Positions 46,001-56,487 are shown, numbered from the stretch's first letter. The stretch: DNA of 64,000 nucleotides from Salipiger bermudensis HTCC2601 (GCF_000153725.1 NZ_DS022276.1:467633-531632), one strand, 5' to 3'. The notes: generated by a model from the letters alone, not told the origin. Program-made: numbers and translations.

Positions 46001-46762
46001 ATGTCGCTGAAAATTGCCTTCTGCGCGTCCAACGCGCCCATCGCACAGGCCGCGCTGGCCGGGCTGACACGCCGCTACGGGAACCACGCCGAGGACGGCG
46101 CCGACGTGATCGTGGCGCTTGGCGGCGACGGCTTCATGCTGCACACGCTGCACCGCACCGAGGCGCTCGCGGTCCCGGTCTACGGCATGAACCGCGGCAC
46201 CGTGGGCTTCCTGATGAACGAATATTCCGAGCACGCCTTCGAAGAGCGACTGGCCGCCGCCGAGGAGGCGGTGATCAACCCGCTCTCGATGCGCGCCCAC
46301 CGCGCCGACGGCAGCGAGCACCGGGCGCTGGCGATCAACGAGGTGTCGCTGCTGCGCGCCGGCCCGCAGGCGGCGCGGCTGGCGATCTACGTCGATGGCA
46401 GGCTGCGCATGCCCGAGCTGGTCTGCGATGGCGCCCTGCTGGCAACCCCCGCCGGCTCCACGGCCTACAACTACTCGGCCCACGGCCCCATCCTGCCGAT
46501 CGGCGCCGACGTTCTGGCGCTCACCGCCGTCGCCGCCTTCCGCCCCCGCCGCTGGCGCGGCGCCCTGCTGCCCAAGACCGCCGACGTGACCTTCGAAGTG
46601 CTCGAGCCCGAGAAGCGCCCGGTGATGGCCGAGGCCGACAGCCAGTCGGTGCGCGACGTGTTGCGGGTCGAGATCCGCTCGGAACCCAAGGTCGCGCACC
46701 GGGTGCTGTTCGATCCGGGCCACGGGCTCGAGGAGCGCCTGATCCGCGAACAATTTGTCTGA
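46001..46762 (+). CDS. nadK: NAD kinase
   Basis: Makes NADP from NAD, 253 residues, the short alphaproteobacterial length. The GGDG motif (41-44 in [13 protein letters not shown]) and the NE-short segment ([11 protein letters not shown]) with [21 protein letters not shown] are intact. The start ATG follows AAGGAAACCC; an in-frame GTG upstream is not preferred. It is divergent from glyA, with CsbD 87 bases downstream. Confidence 0.96.
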   Translation: MSLKIAFCASNAPIAQAALAGLTRRYGNHAEDGADVIVALGGDGFMLHTLHRTEALAVPVYGMNRGTVGFLMNEYSEHAFEERLAAAEEAVINPLSMRAHRADGSEHRALAINEVSLLRAGPQAARLAIYVDGRLRMPELVCDGALLATPAGSTAYNYSAHGPILPIGADVLALTAVAAFRPRRWRGALLPKTADVTFEVLEPEKRPVMAEADSQSVRDVLRVEIRSEPKVAHRVLFDPGHGLEERLIREQFV

Positions 46763-46849
46763 TCGCTCGGAACTCCGGCCGCGCTAACGGCGTTTCTTGT
46801 CCGAACCCCGCGACGAGGCGGGACCAAGCCGAGACAAAGGAGAAACCCG

Positions 46850-47053
46850 ATGAACTGGGATGTGATCCAAGGCAAATGGAAACAGCTGAAAGGTGAGGCG
46901 AAGTCCAAGTGGGGCGAGCTCACCGATGACGATCTCGACCGCGCCGAAGGCGACCGCGACAAGCTCGTGGGTGTTGTCCAAGAGCGCTACGGTCTGGCGA
47001 AGGACGAAGCAGAGCGCGAGGTCGACGAGTTCTACCACAAGCACGCCGCCTGA
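46850..47053 (+). CDS. CsbD family stress-response protein
   Basis: A 67-residue hydrophilic protein with the CsbD pattern: MNWDVIQGKWKQLKGEAKSK, then WGELTDDDLDRAEGDRDKL and a helical tail. CsbD-like proteins accumulate under general stress in many bacteria, with no known biochemical activity. The start follows AAAGGAGAAACCCG. It has its own strong terminator and so is a small monocistronic gene. Confidence 0.93.
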   Translation: MNWDVIQGKWKQLKGEAKSKWGELTDDDLDRAEGDRDKLVGVVQERYGLAKDEAEREVDEFYHKHAA

Positions 47054-47080
47054 TCCCTCTCAGGCGAGGCACGTAAGAAG

Positions 47081-47115
47081 GCCCCGGGGTTTCCCTCCCC
47101 CGGGGTCTTTCTTTT
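47081..47115 (+). terminator. Rho-independent terminator of csbD
   Basis: CCCCGGGG (47082-47089) pairs with CCCCGGGG (47098-47105) and is followed by TCTTTCTTTT, 28 bases past the stop. Confidence 0.85.
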
Positions 47116-47169
47116 GTCGGGCGCTCTGGTAGCTGTTGCAGGCAGGTCGCGGACGGGAGGCACAGGACC

Positions 47170-47553
47170 ATGCTCACAGGCTTTCACCACGTGGCGGTGA
47201 TCTGCGGCGACTACGCCCGCAGCAAGGCGTTCTACACCGAGCTGCTTGGGCTCGAGATCATCGCCGAGACCTATCGCGAGGCTCGCGACAGCTGGAAGCT
47301 TGACCTTGCCCTGCCCGGTGGCGGCCAGATCGAGCTGTTCAGCTTCCCCAACCCGCCCGACCGTATTAGCCATCCCGAGGCCAAGGGGCTGCGCCACCTC
47401 GCCTTCTCGGTCGCGGATGTGGAGAACGCGGCGCATCGGCTCGAGGCACAGGGCGTGGCGGTCGAACCAATCCGCACGGACGAGCTGACCGGCAAGCGCT
47501 TCACCTTTTTCGCCGATCCCGACGGGCTGCCCCTGGAGCTCTACGAGAGCTGA
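47170..47553 (+). CDS. VOC family (glyoxalase/bleomycin-resistance fold) protein
   Basis: A 127-residue single-domain vicinal-oxygen-chelate protein. Probable metal ligands are visible: His in GFHHVAVICG, Glu in GQIELFSFP, His in GLRHLAFSV and Glu near the C-terminus in GLPLELYES. It resembles the YaeR/SMU1112c-like group rather than true glyoxalase I. The substrate is unknown. The ATG lies 6-8 bases after GGGAGGCACAGG. It converges with prpE across a shared strong terminator. Confidence 0.88.
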   Translation: MLTGFHHVAVICGDYARSKAFYTELLGLEIIAETYREARDSWKLDLALPGGGQIELFSFPNPPDRISHPEAKGLRHLAFSVADVENAAHRLEAQGVAVEPIRTDELTGKRFTFFADPDGLPLELYES

Positions 47554-47555
47554 GA

Positions 47556-47586
47556 CAAAAAACGCCCGCTGCGGGACAGCGGGCGT
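47556..47586 (-). terminator. Strong terminator between VOC gene and prpE
   Basis: A perfect 10-base-pair stem (ACGCCCGCTG / CAGCGGGCGT) with a CGGGA loop. On the minus strand it is followed by TTTTTTGT, ideal for ending prpE; the plus side has only GTCTTGG. Confidence 0.9.
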
Positions 47587-47616
47587 CTTGGTCGCCTGGT
47601 CAGGCGCAGAGCCAGA

Positions 47617-49518
<1,902 letters not shown>

Positions 49519-49618
49519 GGGGAAAGCTCCTCCTCTCGCCTTTGGGTATTTTGATTAGGCACGCGATATGCATGGAGCAAGTATGTTACCGCCAAGCATG
49601 ACACAAAACCGCAGGTGA

Positions 49619-49707
49619 TTTGCAAAAAACCGCCCTCGGGAGGGCGGACAATTTGCAAATATGCAAATTTTGAGGACTGCGCTGCGAAGTCAGGGCGCTT
49701 TTGCAAA
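49619..49707. promoter_or_regulatory. Cluster of TTTGCAAA octamers upstream of prpE
   Basis: Three exact TTTGCAAA copies (49619-49626, 49652-49659, 49700-49707) and one 7-of-8 copy abutting the second. Short-chain fatty acyl-CoA regulators (PccR of Rhodobacter, RamB family) are reported to bind paired TTTGCAAA octamers, and propionate activation is their kind of target. The exact four-base spacing of the published pair is not present here. Confidence 0.5.
49624..49647 (-). terminator. Intrinsic terminator upstream of prpE
   Basis: On the minus strand CCGCCCTC pairs perfectly with GAGGGCGG and is followed by TTTTTT. It lies 105 bases upstream of the prpE start, so it ends a separate transcript or attenuates the prpE leader. 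Confidence 0.8.
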
Positions 49708-49752
49708 CTCCATTCGCAGCAAAACGTTTGCAGGCCAATAAATATCAAACAT
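49690..49752 (-). CDS. Candidate mini-ORF of 20 codons upstream of prpE
   Basis: ATG to TGA, 20 residues beginning MFDIYWPANV and ending in EFAKAP. It lies between a better small ORF and the intrinsic terminator on the same strand. It has no good ribosome binding site and could be chance in A+T-rich DNA. Confidence 0.15.
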   Translation of the reverse strand: MFDIYWPANVLLRMEFAKAP

Positions 49753-49819
49753 AAATATTTGTCAGCGCTTATGACCTTTTCAGAATCGCCTAAACCATAA
49801 GAACTGCCTCATTTCAGCC

Positions 49820-49903
49820 TCAATTCACTATTTCCAAGGGCGAAACATACATTCGAAACACTTCATTAACTTCGAAAAAACGCTGAAGATCAAAAAATAT
49901 CAT
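49820..49903 (-). CDS. Candidate small ORF of 27 codons with a strong ribosome binding site
   Basis: ATG to TGA encoding 27 residues, beginning MIFFDLQRFFEV and ending SPLEIVN: hydrophobic and aromatic, possibly one amphipathic helix. AGAGGAGG lies 10 bases before the ATG, one of the best Shine-Dalgarno matches in the window. Codon use is A+T-rich, unlike the neighbours. It could be a small protein, a leader peptide, or part of a small RNA ending at the terminator about 175 bases downstream. No family is recognised. Confidence 0.35.
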   Translation of the reverse strand: MIFFDLQRFFEVNEVFRMYVSPLEIVN

Positions 49904-50082
49904 TTTAAAACAACCTCCTCTCTCAAAATGCGAGTTTCCTTACTCGAATATCAAATTGATAGCACAATTGAGTCGCTCAATAGTGGATGAGAGATCTCCA
50001 GAGCGGCAAAACCCGCCATGCATCTCCCGCAGTAACGAGGTCCGGCCCTCCGCGACAAGGGTTGGAAACAGGAGAGTAAAAC

Positions 50083-50229
50083 ATGGCGCAGAGCGCTCTT
50101 ATACAGGCCTCCCTCCCCGGCACACCACTTACGGCGGGGGCTCATCCCGGCCCCCGCCAGCCCAAGGGACACTCGACACCGCAACGGCCGGCACCCGAGC
50201 GCCGGACCGACAAGACTAGTGGGGTCTGA
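50083..50229 (+). CDS. Candidate 48-codon upstream ORF before the Hint-domain gene
   Basis: ATG to TGA with GGAG eight bases before the ATG (AGGAGAGTAAAAC). The 48-residue product is rich in Pro, Arg, Gly and Thr without a recognisable domain, and a 9-base-pair all-G+C hairpin (GGCGGGGGC / GCCCCCGCC, 50133-50158) lies inside it. The stop is only five bases before the next ATG, so ribosomes could be handed over to the Hint gene, which itself has a weaker site. Real coding status is uncertain. Confidence 0.3.
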   Translation: MAQSALIQASLPGTPLTAGAHPGPRQPKGHSTPQRPAPERRTDKTSGV

Positions 50230-50234
50230 GCGCC

Positions 50235-51518
50235 ATGGCCCTGCTCTCTGTCGACCTGCTCACCAATTCGACCTTCACCTATGACGATGGCAACGCCAAT
50301 GACGGCGACACCGTCCAGATCACGGCGCTTGGCGACAGCCTGCTGATCGTCGATGGCGTAACCCTCACGATCACTTCGATCGCAGGCGTCAACGCCGGGG
50401 CCTCTCCGACCTTCCGGGCGATCAACGGCGGCGACCTGACCATCGATAACGGCCTACTCGACGCCTCGCTGCTCAACGGCTTCACATTCGAGGTCTTCGA
50501 CAACAGCGCCATGACCCTGGACGCCTCGACACTGAGCCTCGGCATCGTCAACGGCCTGCTGAACAGCTACGACGTCGCCTATTCGGGCCCCTTCGGCACC
50601 GGCACCTTCACCTACGATCCGCCGACCTTGTCGGTTCTCGGCATCCAGCCGGTGAATTTCAACACCACCGGGATGCAGGCCACCGACCAGTTCATTGTCG
50701 ATGGCCGCACCATCGAACTTGACGAATCGAGCCCCGGCGATCCGAGCAGCGCCTATGACGGCAGTGTCCTGCACCTGACGGTCGATGGCGGGCTGCTGAG
50801 CCAGAGCGTCAATATCGATGTCCCGATGACTGCGGCCGAGGCCTCGGAGTTCTTCACGAACCAGGCCACGCTGCTCAACGGCGATACCTTCACCTTCCCG
50901 GGCGTGGCTCTGGCCTGCCTGACCACCGGAACACCCGTTGCCACGCTGGCGGGCGATGTTGCGGTGGAAAACCTCCGCGCAGGGCACCGCGTCCTGACGA
51001 TGGACAACGGCTACCAGCCGATCCGCTGGATCGGATGCCGCCATCTCGAGGAGGAGGATCTGGAACGCAATCCCGAACTGCGCCCCATCCGGATCCGTGC
51101 AAATGCCCTGGGAAAGGGGCGGCCCGAACGCGACATCGTGGTCTCGCCCCAGCACCGTGTGCTTGTCTCCAATGCGGTCGCCGAACGCATGTTCGGCCAG
51201 AAGGAGGTTCTGATCGCCGCAAAGCACCTGCTGTCTCTCGACGGCATCAACATCGCCGAGGAAATCACCGCGGTGACCTACTGGCACTTCTTCTTCGATC
51301 AGCACCAGATCGTCTTCTCGAACGGGGCCGCGACGGAAAGCCTCTATCTCGGGAGTGAATCGATCAAGGCGCTGCCGGCGGAGGCGCGCCGGGAGATCCT
51401 GACCCTGTTCCCCGACATAGACCAGTATCTCTCGGCCCGCCCCCTGGTCTCAGGCCGGCGCGCCCGCAAGCTCTCGGAGCGGATCTCGAAGAACCGCAAG
51501 CTGCTGGTAGACCACTGA
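50235..51518 (+). CDS. Hint (hedgehog/intein) domain protein
   Basis: A 427-residue protein. The N-terminal half (about 1-220) is rich in Thr, Asp and Gly, low in Lys, with no signal peptide, and looks like secreted beta-structure. A Hint domain begins at Cys228 (ALACLTTGTPVATLAGDVAVE) and continues to the B-block His307 in VVSPQHRVLVS, with YWHFFFDQHQIVFSNG as the later conserved part. Roseobacters carry many such proteins, some with calcium-binding repeats and type I export, but self-cleavage and function are unproven. A perfect hairpin terminator follows. It is divergent from prpE across the A+T-rich region. Confidence 0.85.
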   Translation: MALLSVDLLTNSTFTYDDGNANDGDTVQITALGDSLLIVDGVTLTITSIAGVNAGASPTFRAINGGDLTIDNGLLDASLLNGFTFEVFDNSAMTLDASTLSLGIVNGLLNSYDVAYSGPFGTGTFTYDPPTLSVLGIQPVNFNTTGMQATDQFIVDGRTIELDESSPGDPSSAYDGSVLHLTVDGGLLSQSVNIDVPMTAAEASEFFTNQATLLNGDTFTFPGVALACLTTGTPVATLAGDVAVENLRAGHRVLTMDNGYQPIRWIGCRHLEEEDLERNPELRPIRIRANALGKGRPERDIVVSPQHRVLVSNAVAERMFGQKEVLIAAKHLLSLDGINIAEEITAVTYWHFFFDQHQIVFSNGAATESLYLGSESIKALPAEARREILTLFPDIDQYLSARPLVSGRRARKLSERISKNRKLLVDH

Positions 51519-51520
51519 GC

Positions 51521-51552
51521 GCGCGCCCCGGCCCCCACCGGGGCGCGCGTTT
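51521..51552. terminator. Bidirectional terminator between Hint gene and maeB
   Basis: A perfect 11-base-pair stem GCGCGCCCCGG / CCGGGGCGCGC with a six-base loop and GTTT after it, 3 bases from the Hint stop and a few bases from the maeB stop. Confidence 0.75.
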
Positions 51553-51557
51553 CAGCC

Positions 51558-53837
51558 TCAGCCGTAGCTGGCGACCGGCGTGCCGGCGATGGCCGCCATG
51601 TTCAGCAGGCCGCGCGAGGTGATCGATGGCGTCACGATATGCGCCCGGTTGCCGAGCCCCATGAGGATCGGCCCCACCTCCAGACCACCCGCCTTGAGAC
51701 GCAGGATGTTGCGCACGCCGCTGGCCGCATCCGCCTGCGCGAAGATCAGCACGTTGGCCGCGCCCTCGAGCCGGTTTTCCGGCATCAGGCGGTCGCGCAG
51801 CTCGGGGTCGAGCGCGCTGTCCACGTGCATCTCGCCCTCGTACATGAAATCACGCGGCTGGCTGTCGAGGATATCGAGCGCGGCGCGGATGCGCGGACCG
51901 GAGCCGTCGGACTGGTTGCCGAACTGCGAGCGCGAGCACAGCGCGATCTTGGGCGTCAGGCCGAAGCGGCGCACGTGGCGCGCGGCGCCGATCACCGTCT
52001 GGGCAATCTGCTCGGGAGAGGGCTCGGTCCAGACCTGCGTGTCGCCAAGGAAGAGCGGGCCGTCCTCGAGGATCATCATCGACAGCGCGCCCTGAGGCAT
52101 GTGACCTTCGTTGCCCAGCACCTGGCTGATGTAGTTCAGGTGCCAGCGATACTCGCCGAAGGTGCCGCAGATCATGCTGTCTGCCTCGCCGCGATGCACC
52201 ATGATGGCGGCGATTGCGGTGGTGTTGGTGCGCAGGATGGCGCGGGCCAGATCCGGCGTCACCCCGCGGCGCGCCATGAGCCGGTGATAGGTCTCCCAGT
52301 ATTCGCGGTAGCGCGGGTCGTTGTTCGGGTCGACGACGTGGAAGTCGCGGCCCGGACGGATCTCGAGGCCCATGCGCTCACAGCGGGTCTCGAGCACCTC
52401 GGGACGCCCGATCAGGATCGGCTGCTCGGTGGTCTCCTCGAGAATGGCCTGCGCGGCGCGCAGCACGCGCTCGTCCTCTCCTTCCGAGAACACGATGGAG
52501 CGCGAGGCGGTGCGGGCGGCCTCGAAGACCGGACGCATGAGCAGCGCCGACTTGAACACCGATGCGTTGAGATGATCCTTGTAGGCCTGCAGATCCTCGA
52601 GCGGGCGCGTCGCCACGCCCGACTCCATCGCGGCCTTGGCCACAGCCGAGGACACCACGCCCGACAGCCGCGGGTCGAAGGGCTTGGGGATCAGGTAATC
52701 GCGTCCGAACGTGAGTTGCTCGCCGTGATAGGCCGCCGCCGCCTCGGCCGAGGTGGTGGCCCGCGCCAGCGCCGCGATACCCTCGACGCAGGCCACGGCC
52801 ATGTCGTCGTTGATCTCGGTCGCGCCGACGTCGAGTGCGCCGCGGAAGATGAACGGGAAACACAGGACGTTGTTGACCTGGTTCGGGAAGTCGCTGCGCC
52901 CGGTGGCGATGATCGCGTCCGGTGCCACCGCGCGCACCGCGTCCGGCATAATCTCGGGCGTCGGGTTGGCGAGGCCGAAGACGATGGGCTGCGTGGTCAT
53001 GCGCTGCACATGCTCGGGCTTGAGCACGCCGGGACCGGAGAGGCCGAGGAACATGTCGGCGCCGTCGATCACCTCGTCGAGGGTGCGCTTGTCGCTCTTC
53101 TGCGCAAACGCCGCCTTCTGCGGGTTCATGTCCTCTTCGCGCCCCTCGTAGACGAGGCCGTGGATGTCGCAGAGCCAGACATTCTCGCGCTTCACCCCGA
53201 GCTTGAGCAGCATGTTGAGACAGGCAATGCCCGCCGCGCCGCCGCCGGTGGAGACGATCTTGATATCCTCGAAATTCTTGCCCGCCACGTGCAGCGCGTT
53301 GAACGCCGCGGCGCCGACGACGATGGCCGTGCCATGCTGATCGTCATGGAAGACGGGGATGTTCATGCGCTCGCGGCAGATCTTCTCGACGATGAAGCAG
53401 TCCGGCGCCTTGATATCTTCGAGGTTGATCGCGCCGAAGGTCGGCTCCATGGCGCAGACGATCTCGGCCAGCTTCTCGGGATCGGGCTGGTTCAGCTCGA
53501 TGTCGAAGCAGTCGATATTGGCGAATTTCTTGAACAGGACGGCCTTGCCCTCCATCACCGGCTTGGAGGCCAGCGGGCCGATATTGCCGAGCCCCAGCAC
53601 CGCGGTGCCGTTCGACACCACCGCCACGAGGTTGCCACGGGCGGTGTAGCGCGCGGCGTTGGCCGGGTCGGCCTTGATCTCGAGGCAGGCCTCGGCAACG
53701 CCGGGAGAATAGGCGCGGCTCAGGTCGCGACCGTTGGCCAGAGGCTTGGTCGCCCTGATCTCGAGTTTCCCGGGCTTGGGGTTCTCGTGATAGAACAGCG
53801 CCGCCTGGCGCAGACTTTCCTGTGTGGTGTCCGACAT
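51558..53837 (-). CDS. maeB: NADP-dependent malic enzyme fused to phosphotransacetylase-like domain
   Basis: Oxidative decarboxylation of malate to pyruvate with NADPH formation, 759 residues. The N-terminal malic domain (1-430) has [27 protein letters not shown] and the NAD-binding [14 protein letters not shown]. The C-terminal 330 residues are the phosphotransacetylase-like part ([33 protein letters not shown]) that regulates by acetyl-CoA and is not thought to be catalytic. The start at MSDTTQES follows GGAGGAAGGCGGGTC; an upstream in-frame extension is low-quality. With prpE and glpX it links C3 and C4 carbon to gluconeogenesis. Confidence 0.97.
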   Translation of the reverse strand: MSDTTQESLRQAALFYHENPKPGKLEIRATKPLANGRDLSRAYSPGVAEACLEIKADPANAARYTARGNLVAVVSNGTAVLGLGNIGPLASKPVMEGKAVLFKKFANIDCFDIELNQPDPEKLAEIVCAMEPTFGAINLEDIKAPDCFIVEKICRERMNIPVFHDDQHGTAIVVGAAAFNALHVAGKNFEDIKIVSTGGGAAGIACLNMLLKLGVKRENVWLCDIHGLVYEGREEDMNPQKAAFAQKSDKRTLDEVIDGADMFLGLSGPGVLKPEHVQRMTTQPIVFGLANPTPEIMPDAVRAVAPDAIIATGRSDFPNQVNNVLCFPFIFRGALDVGATEINDDMAVACVEGIAALARATTSAEAAAAYHGEQLTFGRDYLIPKPFDPRLSGVVSSAVAKAAMESGVATRPLEDLQAYKDHLNASVFKSALLMRPVFEAARTASRSIVFSEGEDERVLRAAQAILEETTEQPILIGRPEVLETRCERMGLEIRPGRDFHVVDPNNDPRYREYWETYHRLMARRGVTPDLARAILRTNTTAIAAIMVHRGEADSMICGTFGEYRWHLNYISQVLGNEGHMPQGALSMMILEDGPLFLGDTQVWTEPSPEQIAQTVIGAARHVRRFGLTPKIALCSRSQFGNQSDGSGPRIRAALDILDSQPRDFMYEGEMHVDSALDPELRDRLMPENRLEGAANVLIFAQADAASGVRNILRLKAGGLEVGPILMGLGNRAHIVTPSITSRGLLNMAAIAGTPVASYG

Positions 53838-54084
53838 GACCCGCCTTCCTCCCGAAAAGTAGTTTAACACTGAACAATCAGTCGCCAGCGGGATAGCAGG
53901 AGTAGCGCGAGGCGTAAACGAAAATCGCCTCCGGGTCCGCGCGGCCCCGGGCAAAGAGGCGCGCCCACAGGATGGAAAAACAGCCCCTCAGAGCCGGTGG
54001 GTCACAGCCCTGAACAGGGATGACGACATCCCAGAGCCGTGGCTGACCTGACCGGTAAAGGCCTATGTAGGGGGAGAATTCCGC

Positions 54085-54279
54085 TCAGTACACCACGGCT
54101 TCGAGCAGCTCGATCCGGTGCTCGGCCTGCTGCACCGTCAGGTCGGTATGCACAGGCTCACCGGCCCGTTCCGAAAGTTCGCGCAGACGCTCTTCCTGGG
54201 TGGCGCTCATCGGCTGGCGCGGGTCCGGCGGCACGTCAAGGGCGGCGTCGATCTGGGCGGGGCGGGTCATCGCGTTCAT
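54085..54279 (-). CDS. DUF3072 family small protein
   Basis: A 64-residue acidic protein with the DUF3072 pattern (PPDPRQPMSATQEERLREL, then AGEPVHTDLT and AEHRIELLE). No function is known. The ATG follows GAGAGGATATGATCAA. It is a lone gene convergent with nothing close, divergent from ppaC. Small, abundant, perhaps stress-related like other such proteins, but this is a guess. Confidence 0.75.
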   Translation of the reverse strand: MNAMTRPAQIDAALDVPPDPRQPMSATQEERLRELSERAGEPVHTDLTVQQAEHRIELLEAVVY

Positions 54280-54454
54280 TTGATCATATCCTCTCGTTTG
54301 CGTGACCAACGCGACCTCCCGCGCACAGGTTCCACTGGTTGCGCAAACGCTTGCGCCACCTTTGCAGGCGCGGCATTTCCGCAGGTGACAAGACGGCGCT
54401 CGCCACCTATAACCCGCGCCAAATTCCGATCCGCACCCAAGGAGCTAATTTTCC

Positions 54455-55375
54455 ATGACCACTCTGGTTTTCGGCCACAAATCCCCCGACACCGACAGCA
54501 CCGGCAGCCCGATCATCTGGTCGTGGTACCTCAACGAGGTGAAGGGCGAGAGCGCCAAGCCCGTGCTTCTGGGCGAGCCCAACACCGAAGCGGCCTTCAT
54601 GCTCGAGCACTGGGGCCTCGACAAGCCCGAGATCATCGCGGATGTCGAAGCCGACGCGCCGGTCGTGATCGTCGACACCAACAACCCCGCCGAGCTGCCC
54701 GCCTCGATCAACGATGCGGACATTCGCGGCATCATCGACCACCACAAGCTGGTCGGCGGCCTCGAGACCAAGGGTCCGATCGACATCACCGTGCGCCCGC
54801 TGGCCTGCACCGCAACCATCATGGTCGACCTGATGGGCGGCGACGTGGCCAAGATGCCCGATGCCATCAAGGGCGCCGCGCTGACCTGCATCCTGTCGGA
54901 CACTCTGGAATTCCGCTCGCCGACCACCACCGCGCATGACCGCGCCGTGGCCGAGACGCTGGCCGCCGATCTCGACCTCGACATCTCCGAGTTTGCAGCC
55001 CAGATGTTCGCCGCAAAGTCCGACGTCTCGGCCTTCTCCGATGCCGAGCTGATCCGCATGGACAGCAAGGAATATGCCGTCGACGGCACCAAGTTCCGCG
55101 TCTCCGTGCTCGAGACCACCGCGCCCGAGATCCCGCTCGACCGCAAGGCCAGCCTGATGGAGAGCTTCAAGACCGTCGCCGCCGAGGATGGCGTCGACGA
55201 GGTGCTGCTCTTTGTGGTCGACATCATCAAGGAAGAGGCCACGCTGCTGGTTCCCAACGATCTGGTCAAGACCGTGGCCGAGAAGAGCTTCGGCGCCACC
55301 GTCGAGGGCGACACCGTGGTGCTGCCGGGCGTGATGAGCCGCAAGAAGCAGATCATCCCGAACCTCAAGGTCTGA
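54455..55375 (+). CDS. ppaC: Manganese-dependent inorganic pyrophosphatase (family II)
   Basis: Hydrolyses PPi to drive biosynthesis, 306 residues of the DHH superfamily. Motifs: FGHKSPDTDS near the N-terminus, IVDTNNPAELP, the DHH motif in IIDHHKLVGG and the C-terminal SRKKQIIP. Most proteobacteria use the family I enzyme; family II occurs in some Rhodobacterales. The start follows AAGGAGCTAATTTTCC. A clear terminator closes it, so it is monocistronic. Confidence 0.95.
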   Translation: MTTLVFGHKSPDTDSTGSPIIWSWYLNEVKGESAKPVLLGEPNTEAAFMLEHWGLDKPEIIADVEADAPVVIVDTNNPAELPASINDADIRGIIDHHKLVGGLETKGPIDITVRPLACTATIMVDLMGGDVAKMPDAIKGAALTCILSDTLEFRSPTTTAHDRAVAETLAADLDLDISEFAAQMFAAKSDVSAFSDAELIRMDSKEYAVDGTKFRVSVLETTAPEIPLDRKASLMESFKTVAAEDGVDEVLLFVVDIIKEEATLLVPNDLVKTVAEKSFGATVEGDTVVLPGVMSRKKQIIPNLKV

Positions 55376-55399
55376 TCCCTTCCCTTGTGACGCGATCAG

Positions 55400-55429
55400 A
55401 GGGGCGCCCTTGCCGGGGCGCCCCTTTTT
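55400..55429 (+). terminator. Rho-independent terminator of ppaC
   Basis: AGGGGCGCCC pairs perfectly with GGGCGCCCCT around a six-base loop and is followed by TTTTT, 25 bases past the stop. Confidence 0.9.
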
Positions 55430-55536
55430 CGTGCCCTGTCATCGGCTTGCCATGCAACCCTGCCACAGGCTCTGGTCAATCGGGTCACGCTGAGACAAGC
55501 TCGCCCGACAATGAGAGCGCCCCAGACGAGCCCGAC

Positions 55537-56409
55537 ATGACCAGCGACACGATCCAGATCGCCAGCGACGCCCTGACCGCCACCATCGCGCCGCTTGGCG
55601 CCGAGATGCAGAGCCTGCGGACAAGCGCCGGCGCCGACCTGCTCTGGCATGGCGACCCGACCTGGTGGAGCGGCCGCGCCCCGATCCTCTTCCCCATCGT
55701 CGGCAAGGCAGCCGATGACCGCATCGCCGTTGGCGCTCACGAGGCCGAGATGCGCCAGCACGGGTTTGCCCGCCGCAGCACTTTCGCGCTCGAAAGCCGT
55801 TCCGACACCGCCTGCCGCCATCTGCTGCAGGACAGCGACGAGACCCGCGCGCTCTACCCTTTCGCCTTCGAGATCGCCGTCACGCACGCGCTCGCGAGCG
55901 CCACGCTCTCCGTCAGTGTCGAGATCACCAATCGCGACAGCCGCCCCATGCCCTTCGGCTTCGGCTTCCACCCGGCTTTTGTCTGGCCCCTGCCCGGCGC
56001 CGAGAGCCGCCCCCACGAGATCCGGCTCGACAATGGCGCCGAGCCCGCCATAGCCCGGCTGCGCGATGGCCTGCTGCCGCCCGAGCGCCTGCCCTCACCC
56101 TTCACCGCCGGACAGCTGACGCTCGACCCCGCGCAGTTCGAGGCTGACGCGATGATCTTCCCCGAAGGCGCGGGCCGCGGCCTCACCTACGGCGTGCTGG
56201 GCGGCCCCGAGCTGGCCTTCGCCTTCGACAACCTGCCCAACCTCGCGCTCTGGCAGCCGCCCGGCGCGCCCTTCCTCTGCGTCGAGCCCTGGCACGGCAT
56301 GGCCGCCGCGCACGGCGCTACGACGCAGATCGCCGACCGCCCCTTCAGCCTGAGCCTGCCGCCGCAGGAGACCGCCCGCTTCGGCTACAGTCTCACCGCC
56401 CGGCTCTGA
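55537..56409 (+). CDS. Aldose 1-epimerase (galactose mutarotase-like) family protein
   Basis: A 290-residue protein with the galactose-mutarotase beta-sandwich fold. PILFPIVGKAADDRI and MRQHGFARRSTF resemble YeaD/YphB-like epimerases that act on hexose phosphates. A His pair candidate (HGFARR and GFGFHPAFVW) and the late Glu (LCVEPWHGMA) are the usual active-site elements. The start at MTSDTIQI was chosen because the preceding in-frame region crosses the ppaC terminator; there is no strong ribosome binding site. It is followed by the HAD gene 78 bases downstream on the same strand. Confidence 0.85.
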   Translation: MTSDTIQIASDALTATIAPLGAEMQSLRTSAGADLLWHGDPTWWSGRAPILFPIVGKAADDRIAVGAHEAEMRQHGFARRSTFALESRSDTACRHLLQDSDETRALYPFAFEIAVTHALASATLSVSVEITNRDSRPMPFGFGFHPAFVWPLPGAESRPHEIRLDNGAEPAIARLRDGLLPPERLPSPFTAGQLTLDPAQFEADAMIFPEGAGRGLTYGVLGGPELAFAFDNLPNLALWQPPGAPFLCVEPWHGMAAAHGATTQIADRPFSLSLPPQETARFGYSLTARL

Positions 56410-56487
56410 CAGGGCATCGGGACTGGCCAAGTCCGCCCCCGCAGCCTACCTAGGGCGCGACCCGAGCACATGCATATAAGGTGACCC

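Larger units (their letters stand above)
49519..50082. other. A+T-rich region between prpE and the Hint-domain gene
   Basis: About 560 bases with far lower G+C than the rest of the window. Seen here: the prpE leader (49519-49618), a terminator, three perfect TTTGCAAA octamers (49619, 49652, 49700), a near copy TATGCAAA (49660), two candidate mini-ORFs on the minus strand, and an inverted repeat TTGAG-TCG-CTCAA (49968-49980) that may lie in the promoter of the Hint gene (TTGATA, 17 bases, AATAGT from 49956). No known RNA family is recognised. Confidence 0.5.

Noticed and set aside
44537..46001. Glycine riboswitch in the glyA leader
   Set aside because: The 168 bases between glyA and nadK show no tandem glycine-aptamer-like structure or conserved core.
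49619..49707. Canonical PccR site (TTTGCAAA, four bases, TTTGCAAA)
   Set aside because: The octamers are present but none has the four-base spacing, so only a general octamer cluster is reported.
49779..49811. A third mini-ORF of 10 codons (MRQFLWFRRF) after the 27-codon ORF
   Set aside because: Too short and without a ribosome binding site to distinguish from chance in A+T-rich DNA.
51639..53867. 742-residue open frame opposite maeB
   Set aside because: Antisense shadow of a well-defined malic enzyme gene; no ribosome binding site or known motif.
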